From: Microbacterium bovistercoris
GTDB lineage: Bacteria; Actinomycetota; Actinomycetes; Actinomycetales; Microbacteriaceae
Reading direction: 5' to 3'
Length of the DNA: 64,000 bases
Assembly (NCBI RefSeq): GCF_003387575.1
Contig: NZ_QUAB01000033.1
Span: 20,685 to 84,684, forward strand
The stretch's first letter is position 1, and each line of letters begins with the position of its first letter. Below the pieces are notes generated by a model, which searched no databases, was not told the DNA's origin, and saw only the letters and a list, made by a program, of their open reading frames with translations. The position numbers and the translations under genes were made by a program. Of the stretch, positions 41,596-51,204 are shown piece by piece.

Positions 41596-42305
41596 GCGTG
41601 CACCTCGTCGGCGGCGGATTCGGCCGCACCGCGTACGCGCCGTTCACCGCCGAGGCGCTCGCCGCGGCGCCGGAGGGAGCTGCCCCGGTCGTCGTAGTCG
41701 TCACCGTCCGCGAGGGCGGCGGCACGGGGCATGCCCGCGATCTGATCGATGCGATCACCGCCGACGGCTCCGCATCCCTCGACATCCGGCTCGTGGCGGT
41801 CTCCGAGACCGACGTGATCGACCCGGCCGTCTTCGACGGCGTGCACGCGATCGTGATCGGCGGCGGCCTGACCCCGGCGTACCACTCCGCGCTCGAGCCC
41901 AGTTTCGACCGCATCCGCACGGCCGTCGGGAACGGAACGCCGTACCTCGGCTTCTCGGCGGGCGCCATGATCGCGGCGGAACGTGCGATCCTCGGCGGGT
42001 GGCTGATCGGCGGGGTGCCCGTCGTGCCGGACGGCACGGCGGAGGACCTCGAGGAGGTCACCGTGGTCCCCGGCATCGGCCTCGTGGACGTGTCGGTGGA
42101 CGTGCACGTCGCGCAGTGGGGCACCCTCACCCGCCTGATCGCCGCCACCGAGGCCGGAGCCGCCGACGGCGGCGTGGGCATCGACGAGAGCACGGCCCTC
42201 ATCGCGGGAGCGGACGGGCTGCGGATCGCCGGTGAGGGCAGTGTCTGGCGCGTCTCGCCCGCCGAGGGCGGCGTCATCGTCTCCAGCGGCAGGGGTGCAC
42301 TCTGA
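41592..42305 (+). CDS. Peptidase S51/cyanophycinase-like hydrolase
   Basis: 237 residues with the class I glutamine-amidotransferase-like fold of S51 enzymes; the serine nucleophile is in [12 protein letters not shown] near residue 120, after [15 protein letters not shown]51 contains alpha-aspartyl dipeptidase (PepE) and cyanophycinase. GTG 41592 overlaps the SDR stop (GTGA). Shorter than typical cyanophycinases and longer than E. coli PepE cores; a dipeptidase or amide hydrolase is likely, substrate unknown. Confidence 0.78.
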   Translation: MSVHLVGGGFGRTAYAPFTAEALAAAPEGAAPVVVVVTVREGGGTGHARDLIDAITADGSASLDIRLVAVSETDVIDPAVFDGVHAIVIGGGLTPAYHSALEPSFDRIRTAVGNGTPYLGFSAGAMIAAERAILGGWLIGGVPVVPDGTAEDLEEVTVVPGIGLVDVSVDVHVAQWGTLTRLIAATEAGAADGGVGIDESTALIAGADGLRIAGEGSVWRVSPAEGGVIVSSGRGAL

Positions 42306-43003
42306 TGCCCAGGACGCTCGCCGAGCTCGCCGCCGACGGGCAGCTCGATCCCGGCTGGGCCGAGGCTCTCGCGCCCGTGCAGCCGGTGATCACCGAACTC
42401 GGTGAACGCCTGCGCGGCGAGATGGCGGCCGGTCGCGGCTATCTGCCGGCGGGCGCGAACGTGCTGCGTGCTTTCCAGCGGCCGCTCGATGACGTCAAGG
42501 TGCTGATCACCGGTCAGGACCCTTATCCGACGCCGGGGCATCCGATCGGCCTGTCCTTCGCTGTGGACGCCGACGTGAGGCCGCTGCCGCGCAGCCTGGG
42601 GAACATCTACAAGGAGCGCCAGGAGGATCTCGGCCTTCCGCCCGCCCCGCACGGCGATCTCACGGCCTGGAGCGACCAGGGCGTGCTGCTGCTGAACCGG
42701 GTGCTGACCGTGCGGCCCGGCACCCCGGCGTCGCACCGCGGCTGGGGCTGGGAGCAGGTCACCGAGCTGGCGATCCGCGCGCTGGTCGCGCGGGACAGGC
42801 CGCTCGTCGCGATCCTGTGGGGTGCGGATGCCCGCAACCTGAAGCCCCTGCTGGGAGAGACGCCCGTCATCGAGTCGGCGCATCCGTCGCCCCTGTCGGC
42901 GAGCCGCGGATTCTTCGGCTCCCGGCCGTTCTCCCGAGCGAACGAGCTGCTCGCACAGCAGGGCGCCGATCCCGTCGACTGGCGCGTCGGGGGAGAGGCA
43001 TGA
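42305..43003 (+). CDS. ung: Uracil-DNA glycosylase
   Basis: 232 residues of family 1 UNG: the water-activating Asp72 in [28 protein letters not shown] for uracil recognition, and His193 in [19 protein letters not shown] which intercalates the minor groove. It removes uracil from DNA. The ATG shares a single base with the stop of the S51 gene (TGATG), and the next gene starts inside its last codons. Confidence 0.95.
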   Translation: MPRTLAELAADGQLDPGWAEALAPVQPVITELGERLRGEMAAGRGYLPAGANVLRAFQRPLDDVKVLITGQDPYPTPGHPIGLSFAVDADVRPLPRSLGNIYKERQEDLGLPPAPHGDLTAWSDQGVLLLNRVLTVRPGTPASHRGWGWEQVTELAIRALVARDRPLVAILWGADARNLKPLLGETPVIESAHPSPLSASRGFFGSRPFSRANELLAQQGADPVDWRVGGEA

Positions 43004-43486
43004 GGGTCCGTCCGGTCGAGGAGCGCGATCTCCCCGGCATCCGCGCCGTCTACAACCACTACGTGCGCGAGTCCGTCGTCACCTTCGACGAGACGGAGTC
43101 GACCGACGAGGACTGGGCGGCGAAGGCCGCGCGGATCCGCGCGGCGGGCCTGCCGTTCCTGGTCGCCGAGACCGAGGAGGGCGAGCTGATCGGCTACGCG
43201 CTCGCGCAGCCGTGGTCGCCGAAGTCCGCCTACCGGTACACCGTCGAGAACTCGATCTATCTCGCCCCGGGCTCGGGCGGGCAGGGATACGGCTGGGCGC
43301 TGATGGCCCGGTTCCTCGACGCCTGCCGCCAAGCCGGGCTCCGCGAGGTGATCGCGGTGATCGTGGAGGGGGCGGATGCCTCGCTCGCCCTGCACCGCAA
43401 GGCCGGATTCACGGATGCCGGGGCGCTGCGGAACGTCGGCGAGAAGTTCGGGAAGGACCTCGGAGTGGTGTTCCTGCAGCTGTCGC

Positions 43487-43512
<26 letters not shown>
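43000..43512 (+). CDS. GNAT acetyltransferase, phosphinothricin/MddA-like
   Basis: 170 residues of the YncA/Pat subgroup: [22 protein letters not shown] start, [20 protein letters not shown] for acetyl-CoA and [21 protein letters not shown] near the end. Relatives acetylate methionine sulfoximine, phosphinothricin or other amines; a resistance role is not shown. It starts inside ung (ATGA overlap) and its last 26 bases overlap the convergent ABC ATPase gene. Confidence 0.85.
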
Positions 43513-44301
<789 letters not shown>

Positions 44302-44305
<4 letters not shown>

Positions 44306-45093
44306 GACGCACCGCCTTCCGGGCGCCACAGTGTCGCGGTGGCGTCGCGCAGCAGCCCCTGCGTGACGGGGGACCGCGGAGCGCTGAGCAGCGTGCCGAC
44401 CGGGGCGTGCTCGACGACGCGGCCGTCCTCGAGCACGACGCCGCGGCTCGCCACCTGGGCGAGCACCGCGAGGTCGTGCGTGATGAAGACCAGCGACATC
44501 CCGCGCCCCTCGACCAGGGAGAGCAGCAGCTGCAGGATCTCGGCCTGGATCGTCACGTCGAGCGCGGTGGTCGGTTCGTCGGCGATCAGCAGACGCGGGT
44601 TCGAGGCCAGCGCCATCGCGATCGCGACGCGCTGCCGCTGCCCTCCGGAGAGCTGGTGCGGATACCTGTCGACGATGTTCTCCGGGGCGGGGAGCCGCAC
44701 CTGCGTCGCGGCGGCGATCGCGCGCTCGCGAGCGGCCGCCTTCGACAGGCGCTCGTGGATGCGCACGGTCTCGGCGATCTGCCGGCCGACCGTGCGGATC
44801 GGGTTCAGTGCCGTGCGCGGTTCCTGGAAGACCATGCCGATCTGATCGCCGCGCAGCTCCGCCATCTGCCGGTCGCGCAGGCCGATCAGCTCGGTGCCGT
44901 TCCAGCGGATGCTGCCGCTCGCCGACGCCCCCTCGGGCAGCAGGCCCATCACCGCGAGCGCCGTCAGCGACTTGCCGGAGCCGGATTCCCCGATGAGTCC
45001 CAGCCGCTCGCCGTCCGCCACCTCGAAGGAGATGCCGTCCACGACCCTCCGGTCGTCGATCTCGATGACCAGGTCCTGCACGACCAGACTCAT
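44302..45093 (-). CDS. ABC importer ATPase, DppD/OppD type
   Basis: 263 residues with Walker A GESGSGKSLTALAVMGLLP near residue 37, LSGGQRQRVAIAMALASNP near 150, and LLIADEPTTALDVT. It lacks the long C-terminal oligopeptide-binding extension with cysteines seen in many OppD proteins, so it is on the short side. Overlaps the DppC-like permease gene by four bases. With DppF it forms the heterodimeric motor of the importer at 43487-48438. Confidence 0.9.
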
Positions 45094-45968
45094 GACACCA
45101 CCCCGGGGACGTGCGCCTCGGCGGCGCGGCGCTTCGTGCCGCGGGCGGAGAGCGTCGGATCGGTCGCCTCTCGCAGCGCATCGCCGAGCAGGTTGAGAGC
45201 CAGCACGGTCAGCGTGATCGCCAGTCCCGGCCAGAGCACCGACAGCGGGTGCACGCCGATGTAGCGCTGCAGATCGGCCAGCAGCAGTCCCCAGGACGGC
45301 TGCGAGACGGAGGCGCCGAAGCCCAGGTAGGACAGGCCCGCCTCGGCGAGCACGGCGACCGCCATCGACCAGGACAGCTGCACGATGAACACCGGGGCGA
45401 CGTTGGGCAGCAGGTGCTGCACGAGGTTCTCCGCGGGTGTGAGCCCGTTCGCGCGGCCGGCGAGCACGAAGTCGCTCTGCTGCACACGGCGCAGTTCGGG
45501 CCGCGTGACACGGGCGATGTTCACGCCGAAGCCGATCCCGACGGAGATCACCACGACCCACAGCGAGCCGCCCCACACCGCGGAGATCATCATCGCGATC
45601 AGCAGCACGGGGAAGGCGATGAGGATGTCGACCAGCACCGCGACTGTCTCGCGCATCCAGCGTGCGGTCAGGGCGCCGAGGGCCGCGAGCGCGATGCCGG
45701 CGAGCGTCGCCACGACACCCGCTCCGACGCTGACGAACACCGTCGTCCTGGCGCCGGCCATGATCAGGCTGAGGATGTCGCGACCGGTTCCGTCTGTTCC
45801 GAGCAGGTGCGGCCAGCCCGGAGGGGCCCAGCGATCGCGGACGTCGCCGATCTGCGGGTCGAAGGGCGTCCAGAACAGCGAGACCAGCGCGGTCAGCGTG
45901 ACGACGGCGACGACGATGACGGCGAACCGGCCGGTGCCGGAGGCCCAGAGGCGGGAGCGCCAGTTCAT
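45090..45968 (-). CDS. ABC importer permease, DppC type
   Basis: 292 residues with six membrane helices. HLLGTDGTGRDILSLIMAGAR near residue 52 is the DppC hallmark and the EAA loop appears as ARANGLTPAENLVQHLLPN near 175. ATG 45966-45968 overlaps the DppB stop. It forms the translocation channel with DppB. Confidence 0.9.
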   Translation of the reverse strand: MNWRSRLWASGTGRFAVIVVAVVTLTALVSLFWTPFDPQIGDVRDRWAPPGWPHLLGTDGTGRDILSLIMAGARTTVFVSVGAGVVATLAGIALAALGALTARWMRETVAVLVDILIAFPVLLIAMMISAVWGGSLWVVVISVGIGFGVNIARVTRPELRRVQQSDFVLAGRANGLTPAENLVQHLLPNVAPVFIVQLSWSMAVAVLAEAGLSYLGFGASVSQPSWGLLLADLQRYIGVHPLSVLWPGLAITLTVLALNLLGDALREATDPTLSARGTKRRAAEAHVPGVVS

Positions 45969-46915
45969 TCCGCCTCCCGCTGCCGAGGGTCGATCGCGTG
46001 ATGCACGAGGTCGACCAGGAACCCGATGATGAGCACGAAGCCCGTCAGCACGAGCAGTTCGCTCTGCACCTTCACGAGGTCGCGCGTACCGACATCCGTC
46101 ACCAGCATCCGCCCGATGCCCGGCAGCGTGAACAACTGCTCGATGACGACGGAGCCGACGATGATGCCGGCGACCTGCAGGCCCAGCACGGTGACGATCG
46201 AAAGACCCACCGCCGGGATGCCGTGCTGCACGAGCGCGCGACGCCGGGTGAGTCCCTTCGCCGCAGCGGTCCGCACGAAGTCCTGGCCGGCGGCCTGCAG
46301 GGTGGCGCTGCGCACGAAGCGCATGAGCATTGCGCCCTCGACGACGCCGATCGTGAGAGCGGGGAGGATGAGCGATTCGAACGCTTTGTCGGGCCGCGCC
46401 CAGCCCGCCACGGGGAAGCCCTGCGCGGGCAGCCAGTGCAGGCCGTGCGCGAAGACCAGCACCAGCAGCATCCCTGCCCAGATCACCGGCACGGCCGCGA
46501 CGGCCTGCGCGGTGAAGTTCATGGCGGTGCCGCCGGCCCTGCCGCGCAGCATGGCCGACACGATGCCGAACGGCACCGCGATGAGCAGGGCGACCGTCAG
46601 CGACATCAGCCCGAGGGGCACGGTCACCTGCGCCTTCTGCGCCAGCTCGGCGCCCACCGACGCTCCGCTCAGCTGCGAGGTGCCGAGGTCGCCGCGCAGG
46701 ATGCCGCCGATCCACTCCGCGTACTGTGCGGGCAGCGGGCGATCGAGGCCCAGCGACTCGCGGATCGCCGCGACCTGCGCCGGACTCGCCTGGGTGCCGG
46801 CGATCAGCTGCGCGACATCCCCGGGGAACACCCGCAGGGTGAGGAAGATCAGCACGCTCGACACGAGGAGCCCTGCGATCAGCAGGGCTCCTCGTGTGAG
46901 CGTGTACCGGAGCAC
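45965..46915 (-). CDS. ABC importer permease, DppB type
   Basis: 316 residues, six membrane helices, typical DppB N-terminus (RYTLTRGALLIAGLLVSSVLIF), PGDVAQLIAGTQASPAQVAAIR periplasmic loop and EAA loop (TAAAKGLTRRRALVQHGIP near residue 220). The gene starts nine bases after the binding-protein stop, with the ribosome site inside that gene's end. Confidence 0.9.
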   Translation of the reverse strand: MLRYTLTRGALLIAGLLVSSVLIFLTLRVFPGDVAQLIAGTQASPAQVAAIRESLGLDRPLPAQYAEWIGGILRGDLGTSQLSGASVGAELAQKAQVTVPLGLMSLTVALLIAVPFGIVSAMLRGRAGGTAMNFTAQAVAAVPVIWAGMLLVLVFAHGLHWLPAQGFPVAGWARPDKAFESLILPALTIGVVEGAMLMRFVRSATLQAAGQDFVRTAAAKGLTRRRALVQHGIPAVGLSIVTVLGLQVAGIIVGSVVIEQLFTLPGIGRMLVTDVGTRDLVKVQSELLVLTGFVLIIGFLVDLVHHAIDPRQREAE

Positions 46916-46923
46916 GGCCGGCG

Positions 46924-48438
46924 TCAGTCCTCGGCGCGCGTGACGCCGAGCAGGTCGATGCGCGAGTTGATCGAGTCCTTCGGGAAGCCCTTCACGACCG
47001 GCAGCAGGGCGGTGAGCGTGGCGCCGTTGTACAGCCAGTCGGCGGCGTCGTCCTCGGACACGATCTTCGCCGCCTGTGCGAGCAGGTCGGCCGACTCGTC
47101 CGGGTCGAGTTCCGCCATCGCCTCGGCGTACAGCTGCTGCACCTCGGCGTTGTCGTAACCGAAGTAGTAGTCCGGGTTCGCCCAGTTGCCGAAGTCGCGC
47201 GGCTCGACGTGCAGCACGAAGCTCAGCTCGTAGTCGTGGTTCGTGTAGACGTCCTCGAGCCAGGTCGGGAACTCGACGCGGTTCACCTTCAGCGTGACAC
47301 CGACCTTCGCGAAGTCGGAGATCAGCACCTGGGGCACGGTGGTGCCGTAGAACGTCGGGATCGTCAGCGTCAGGGTGAGATCCTTCTGGCCGGCCTCCTC
47401 GAGCAGCTCCTTCGCCTTCGCCGGGTCGTAGGGGACCTGCTCCGAGAGGTCCTGGTAACCGGGGTCGAGCTCGGGGATCGGGCCGAACATCGTCTCACCG
47501 GCGCCGACGGCCTCGACGAGCGCCTCGTGATCGATGGCCAGGCGCAGCGCCTCGCGCACCTTCTCGTCGTCCAGCGGCGCCTTCGCGTTGTTGAACGCCA
47601 GCGTGCCCTTGTCGGTGGTGCGACCGGTGGTGACCGTGAACTCGCCGGTCTCCTTCAGCTGCTCGACCAGGTTCGGGTCCACGGCGGTGAGCACGTCGAG
47701 CGTGCCGTCAAGGGCCGCGTTGACCCCGGCGGTGAAGTCGGGGATGTAGTGGAACACGACCTGCTTCACGCCCGCCTTGTCACCCCAGTACTCGTCGAAG
47801 CGCTCGAAGGTGATGCTGGCGCCCTTCGACCAGCTGCCGAGGGTGAACGGACCTGTGCCGTTCTCCGCCGTCTTGAGGTCGGTGGTGTCCCCGTTCTTGA
47901 AGACCAGGCCGGCCCGTCCGGTGAGGGAGAACAGGAAGTTCTGATTCGGCTCGGTGAGCACGATCTGCACGGTCTGCGGGTCGGTGGCCGTGACCGAAGC
48001 CACGCCCGCGAAATCGCCGTGGCCCTGCACGCTCTCGTCGGTCCGCACCGCCTCGTACGACGAGACCACGTCGGCGGAGGTCAGCGCCGTGCCGTCGTGG
48101 AACGTCACGCCCTCGTTCAGGGTGAAGGTGTAGGTCAGCCCGTCGGAGGACATCTCGTAGTCGCTGGCGAGGCGGTTCTCGATCTTGTTGTCCTGCGTGC
48201 GGGTGACCAGACCCTCGTAGATGTTGTCGAACAGGATCTGCTCGAGTGCCGCACCGCTGGTGTGCCGGATGTCGAGATTGGACGGCTCGAGCACGAGGCC
48301 GACGGACAGGCTCGCGTCCGGGTCGGGCTTGCCGTCCGATGTCGGCTTCGGCTCTGCCGTGCCGGTGCAGGCGCTGAGGGCGAGCGTGACGGCGGCCAGA
48401 GCGCCGATCAGCGCGAGGCGGGTGGGGCGTCGGAACAT
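46924..48438 (-). CDS. Peptide/nickel-type extracellular solute-binding lipoprotein (SBP family 5)
   Basis: 504 residues. A signal peptide ends at the lipobox LALSACTG near residue 22, then a Ser/Asp-rich linker and the family 5 fold (LNEGVTFHDGTALTSADVVSSYEA near residue 120, RLAIDHEALVEAV near 330). It captures a ligand outside the membrane for the Dpp-like importer. The class binds peptides, opines, nickel chelates or oligosaccharides; the ligand cannot be read. AAAGGA is six bases before the ATG at 48436-48438. The hydrolase gene upstream suggests an ester or amide ligand. Confidence 0.92.
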   Translation of the reverse strand: MFRRPTRLALIGALAAVTLALSACTGTAEPKPTSDGKPDPDASLSVGLVLEPSNLDIRHTSGAALEQILFDNIYEGLVTRTQDNKIENRLASDYEMSSDGLTYTFTLNEGVTFHDGTALTSADVVSSYEAVRTDESVQGHGDFAGVASVTATDPQTVQIVLTEPNQNFLFSLTGRAGLVFKNGDTTDLKTAENGTGPFTLGSWSKGASITFERFDEYWGDKAGVKQVVFHYIPDFTAGVNAALDGTLDVLTAVDPNLVEQLKETGEFTVTTGRTTDKGTLAFNNAKAPLDDEKVREALRLAIDHEALVEAVGAGETMFGPIPELDPGYQDLSEQVPYDPAKAKELLEEAGQKDLTLTLTIPTFYGTTVPQVLISDFAKVGVTLKVNRVEFPTWLEDVYTNHDYELSFVLHVEPRDFGNWANPDYYFGYDNAEVQQLYAEAMAELDPDESADLLAQAAKIVSEDDAADWLYNGATLTALLPVVKGFPKDSINSRIDLLGVTRAED

Positions 48439-48481
48439 GTGCGGTCCTTTCAGACGGCAGTGCTGTGTGCGTGCGGAAGGG

Positions 48482-49393
48482 TCAACGTCGGGCGGCGTCG
48501 ACGGATTCCGCGATGAGGGAGGCGAGGGCCGCGGGTGCGGTCTCCTGCACGTTGTGGGTCGCGTCGAGAGTGCGGATCGCGGCATCCGGTCGGCGGCTCC
48601 GGAACTCGGCCACGTCGTCGTCGGCGACGAATCCCCTGGTGGCGCGGACCAGAGTGAGTGGAGCGATCACGCCGGCCAGGTCGGCCCAGCTGCGATCGGA
48701 TGCGAGGATCGCTGCGCCGGCATCCGGAGCAGTGCTGAGAGCTGCGCCGGCGAGATGCGCGAAGTGGTGCTTCCACTCCACGCGGCCGTCGTCGCGGACC
48801 CGCGTGTTCAGGAACACACCACGCTCGGTCTCGGGGCGAGTGCTGCCGAAGCCGAACGCCATCGCGCGATCGACGGCGTCGTCGACAGACGCGAAGTCCG
48901 TCTGCTGGTAGAACTCGCCGAGCACCGACGGGGCGGCGTCGCCGCGGACCCCGGCCGTGATGTCGACGATGACCAGGTCCCGCACGATCGCCGGGTGGCC
49001 GGCGGCCACCGCGACGGCGGTCAGCCCGCCGAGGGACTGCCCCACCAGCACCTGAGGAGCATCGGTCCAGGCGTCGAGCGCGAGAGCGACGTCGGCGGCG
49101 AGGGTCTGAGGGCTGTAGTCGAGGTCGTCGCGCCAGGAGGAGTCGCCGTGGCCGGCGAGGTCGATGGCGAGGGCGGGCCGCTGCAGGAGCAGCACCGTGG
49201 TGTCCCAGGTGTGCGCGTTCAGGCCCGCTCCGTGCAGCAGGGTCACCTCCGGGCTGCCGTCGCCGTAGCGGATGGCGCTGAGGGTGCGGCCGTCGGGCAG
49301 GGGGAGGGTGAGTCGTTCCGCGCTCGGCGCGGCGACGCCCAGAGCGGCGGCCTGACCGGGAAGGTAGCGGAACTCGCTGGTGTCGTTCTCCAC
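48482..49393 (-). CDS. Alpha/beta hydrolase, first gene of the importer operon
   Basis: 303 residues: oxyanion segment LLHGAGLNAHTWD, nucleophile elbow VGQSLGGLTAVAVA near residue 122, an acidic residue in the VRATRGFVADDDVAEF part and His in LDATHNVQE close to the C-terminus. No signal peptide, so cytoplasmic. GTG 49391-49393 is chosen because AAGGAG lies nine bases before it and the alternative ATG start upstream would add a basic, poorly conserved tail. It precedes the binding protein by 43 bases and probably acts on what the ABC system imports. Confidence 0.85.
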   Translation of the reverse strand: MENDTSEFRYLPGQAAALGVAAPSAERLTLPLPDGRTLSAIRYGDGSPEVTLLHGAGLNAHTWDTTVLLLQRPALAIDLAGHGDSSWRDDLDYSPQTLAADVALALDAWTDAPQVLVGQSLGGLTAVAVAAGHPAIVRDLVIVDITAGVRGDAAPSVLGEFYQQTDFASVDDAVDRAMAFGFGSTRPETERGVFLNTRVRDDGRVEWKHHFAHLAGAALSTAPDAGAAILASDRSWADLAGVIAPLTLVRATRGFVADDDVAEFRSRRPDAAIRTLDATHNVQETAPAALASLIAESVDAARR

Positions 49394-49439
49394 GGCTGTA
49401 TTCTCCTTCCTGGACAGCTTCCCGCGGAAATGCGAATGC

Positions 49440-49508
49440 AGATCGACAAGTCCAAGCGATCTGAATAGTGCGTAATGCAAAGGGTGGGCATCCTTGATTT
49501 GTCTATCT
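49440..49508. promoter_or_regulatory. Two inverted copies of a 16-17-base element in a divergent gap
   Basis: AGATCGACAAGTCCAAG (49440-49456) and CTTGATTTGTCTATCT (49493-49508) are inverted copies of AGATnGACAArTC(c)AAG, 36 bases apart, in a comparatively AT-rich stretch between the hydrolase/ABC operon and the phosphatase gene. Likely operators for a DNA-binding protein not encoded next to it. Confidence 0.55.
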
Positions 49509-49538
49509 GTGTGCGGGATGGTGATGGCTCAGAGTTCA

Positions 49539-49544
49539 TAGGAT
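49539..49544 (+). promoter_or_regulatory. -10 TAGGAT, leaderless start of the phosphatase gene
   Basis: TAGGAT six bases before the ATG at 49551; no ribosome site in between. Confidence 0.55.
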
Positions 49545-49550
49545 GGACGT

Positions 49551-50255
49551 ATGAGCGTCCTCCAGATCCCCGGCGTCGCGAACATCCGCGACGTCGGAGG
49601 TATCGCGGCGGGCACTTCGCGGGTGCGCGAAGGCGTGCTCTTCCGCTCCGGCAACCTTGCGCACCTCACTCCCGAGGGGGACGGGATGCTGCGTGCGCGA
49701 GTGCGCAGGGTGATCGACCTGCGCGACGACGGCGAGGTCTCCGCGGAGCCCTCGATGCTGCGCGACGTGCCGACGACGCGGGTGCCGCTCTTCATCGGCT
49801 CCGTGGCATCGTTCTTCGCCGAGGATGTCAGCCTCGCCGGCATGTACCGGCACCTCGTCGACGATGCGACACCGCGGCTGATCGATGCCATCCGCGTGAT
49901 CGCTGCGGGGGATCCGACGCTCGTGCACTGCACGGTGGGGAAGGACCGCACCGGGGTCACGGTCGCGCTCGCCCTCTCGGCGGTCGGCGCCGATCGCGAG
50001 CAGGTCGTCGCGGACTACGCGCTCACGGCCTCGCAGCTGCCCGAGGCGCGGACGCGCTCGGTCGTGCGCTACCTGCAGTCCAGGCATCCGGATGCCAGGA
50101 ACGCGATCGACCTGGCGACGGCGTCGCCTGCGCCGGTGATGCGCGATCTGCTCGCCGGCATCGAGCGGCAGCACGGATCGGTTGCGCGCTATCTGCGCGA
50201 GGGCGGGCTGACGGATGCCGAACTCGATGCGCTCGGTCGCGCTCTCGTCGAATAG
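49551..50255 (+). CDS. Tyrosine/dual-specificity phosphatase, PtpB-like (Tyr_phosphatase_3)
   Basis: 234 residues. The signature VHCTVGKDRTG gives Cys127 and Arg133, with NIRDVGG and VIDLRDDGEV in the N-terminal half as in PtpB/LipA-type phosphatases. The GKDRTG form indicates activity on phosphotyrosine, phosphoserine or phosphoinositides. No signal peptide is seen. Leaderless start is likely (TAGGAT six bases before ATG). The gene is divergent from the ABC operon and shares its operator-like elements. Confidence 0.9.
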   Translation: MSVLQIPGVANIRDVGGIAAGTSRVREGVLFRSGNLAHLTPEGDGMLRARVRRVIDLRDDGEVSAEPSMLRDVPTTRVPLFIGSVASFFAEDVSLAGMYRHLVDDATPRLIDAIRVIAAGDPTLVHCTVGKDRTGVTVALALSAVGADREQVVADYALTASQLPEARTRSVVRYLQSRHPDARNAIDLATASPAPVMRDLLAGIERQHGSVARYLREGGLTDAELDALGRALVE

Positions 50256-50273
50256 CCGCCTCCGCCATCCAGG

Positions 50274-50292
50274 TTAGGTAAGCCTTGGCTGG
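50274..50292 (+). promoter_or_regulatory. IdeR/DtxR-type iron box
   Basis: TTAGGTAAGCCTTGGCTGG: the left half matches the TTAGGTwAGsCT half-site of IdeR/DmdR boxes, the right half is degenerate. It ends five bases before the -10 hexamer and covers the presumed -35. Confidence 0.6.
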
Positions 50293-50296
50293 GTGC

Positions 50297-50302
50297 TATG
50301 AT
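50297..50302 (+). promoter_or_regulatory. -10 TATGAT of the SIP-domain gene
   Basis: Near-consensus TATGAT nine bases before the ATG at 50312; the weak -35-like TTAGGT sits 17 bases upstream inside the iron box. Confidence 0.6.
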
Positions 50303-50311
50303 GGGTGAATC

Positions 50312-50776
50312 ATGCGAACCACCCTCGACGCCGCCACTTCGCGGTCCCAGCGCCGCGAGGCCCGTCGTCGTTCGCATCACCTGGTCACGGCCGATGAGAA
50401 CTCTCTGGCCGAACTCGAGCTGTTCATCGCGACCCTGCCGCTGTGCGCCTCGGGGCGTATCTTCATCGAGGTGCCCGACGCATCCGACATCGGCGAGATC
50501 TCCGCTCCGGGCCGGATGACGGTCACGTGGCTCGCCCGCAGCAGCCGCACCGGCGCCGCCGGCAGCGGCCGCCTCTGCGCCCCGGGACAGGCGCTTGCCC
50601 GCGCGACCTGCGCGTGGGCGGACGAGATGCTCTGCGGCGACCGGATCGAGACGCACGTCACCCTGCTCGGCGGATTTCTCGGCACGGCCGACATCGTCGA
50701 GCATCTGACCGATGCCGTCGGGATGGATGCCGCCGCGATCAGCGTTCCGGAGAACTACGGCCTGCTGACGCGCTGA
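50312..50776 (+). CDS. Stand-alone SIP-domain protein (siderophore-interacting, C-terminal half)
   Basis: 154 residues that align with the NAD(P)-binding C-terminal half of siderophore-interacting ferric reductases: HLVTADENSLAELELFIATLP for the nucleotide loop, IFIEVPDASDI, and SGRLCAPGQALARATCAWADEM near residue 90. The FAD-binding N-terminal half is absent, so it cannot be a complete reductase. An iron box overlaps its promoter, fitting a role in iron release or regulation. It overlaps the convergent gene by 22 bases. The partner flavin domain is not nearby. Confidence 0.8.
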   Translation: MRTTLDAATSRSQRREARRRSHHLVTADENSLAELELFIATLPLCASGRIFIEVPDASDIGEISAPGRMTVTWLARSSRTGAAGSGRLCAPGQALARATCAWADEMLCGDRIETHVTLLGGFLGTADIVEHLTDAVGMDAAAISVPENYGLLTR

Positions 50777-51204
50777 CGGCGCACGTACCCGCCGTCCTCG
50801 AGCCCCGCCTCGATCTCGAAGCGGTTGCGCAGCGCATCCCGCCCGGCGAACAGGTAGAGCACAGGCATGAGGAAGCCGTAGCGCAGCCACTGCGCCCTGT
50901 GCACGGCCTCGTGCCGCAGCACGGCCTCTCCGGGGGTGCGGTCGCCGGTGAGATAGCAGCCGCCCACGCACACGCCGCCCCTGGCGAACGTCCACTCCGG
51001 CATGCCGCGGAACACCCAGAGGCCGTTCCGGCGCTCGACGGGTCCGGTGCTCCACAGGGAGCCCCACACCCAGCCGACGGCCGTGCCCCACCAGTAGCCG
51101 ACGCGGCTGATCGGGGAGCGCAGCAGGAACGACGGGATGCGGCGGTCGAAGCGCCGTCCGCGGGCGAGTGCCTCAGCAGCAGCCGGACGCCAGTCGTCCG
51201 TCAC
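50755..51204 (-). CDS. Small protein with HExxH motif, unknown function
   Basis: 149 residues with LRHEAVHRAQWLRYG near residue 100, where HEAVH fits the HExxH zinc-protease motif, followed by a hydrophobic turn (FLMPVLYLF) and RNRFEIEAGLED that could supply a third ligand. A possible amphipathic membrane segment lies near GYWWGTAVGWVWGSLW. Similar actinobacterial proteins are often loosely labelled Fe-S oxidoreductase, but no cluster-binding cysteine set is present here. It overlaps the arginase-family gene by four bases. Confidence 0.6.
   Translation of the reverse strand: MTDDWRPAAAEALARGRRFDRRIPSFLLRSPISRVGYWWGTAVGWVWGSLWSTGPVERRNGLWVFRGMPEWTFARGGVCVGGCYLTGDRTPGEAVLRHEAVHRAQWLRYGFLMPVLYLFAGRDALRNRFEIEAGLEDGGYVRRQRVSRP

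Noticed and set aside
39231..42107. Very long minus-strand open frame across metY, the SDR and the S51 gene
   Set aside because: It is a different frame over three well-recognised genes, with no domain of its own.
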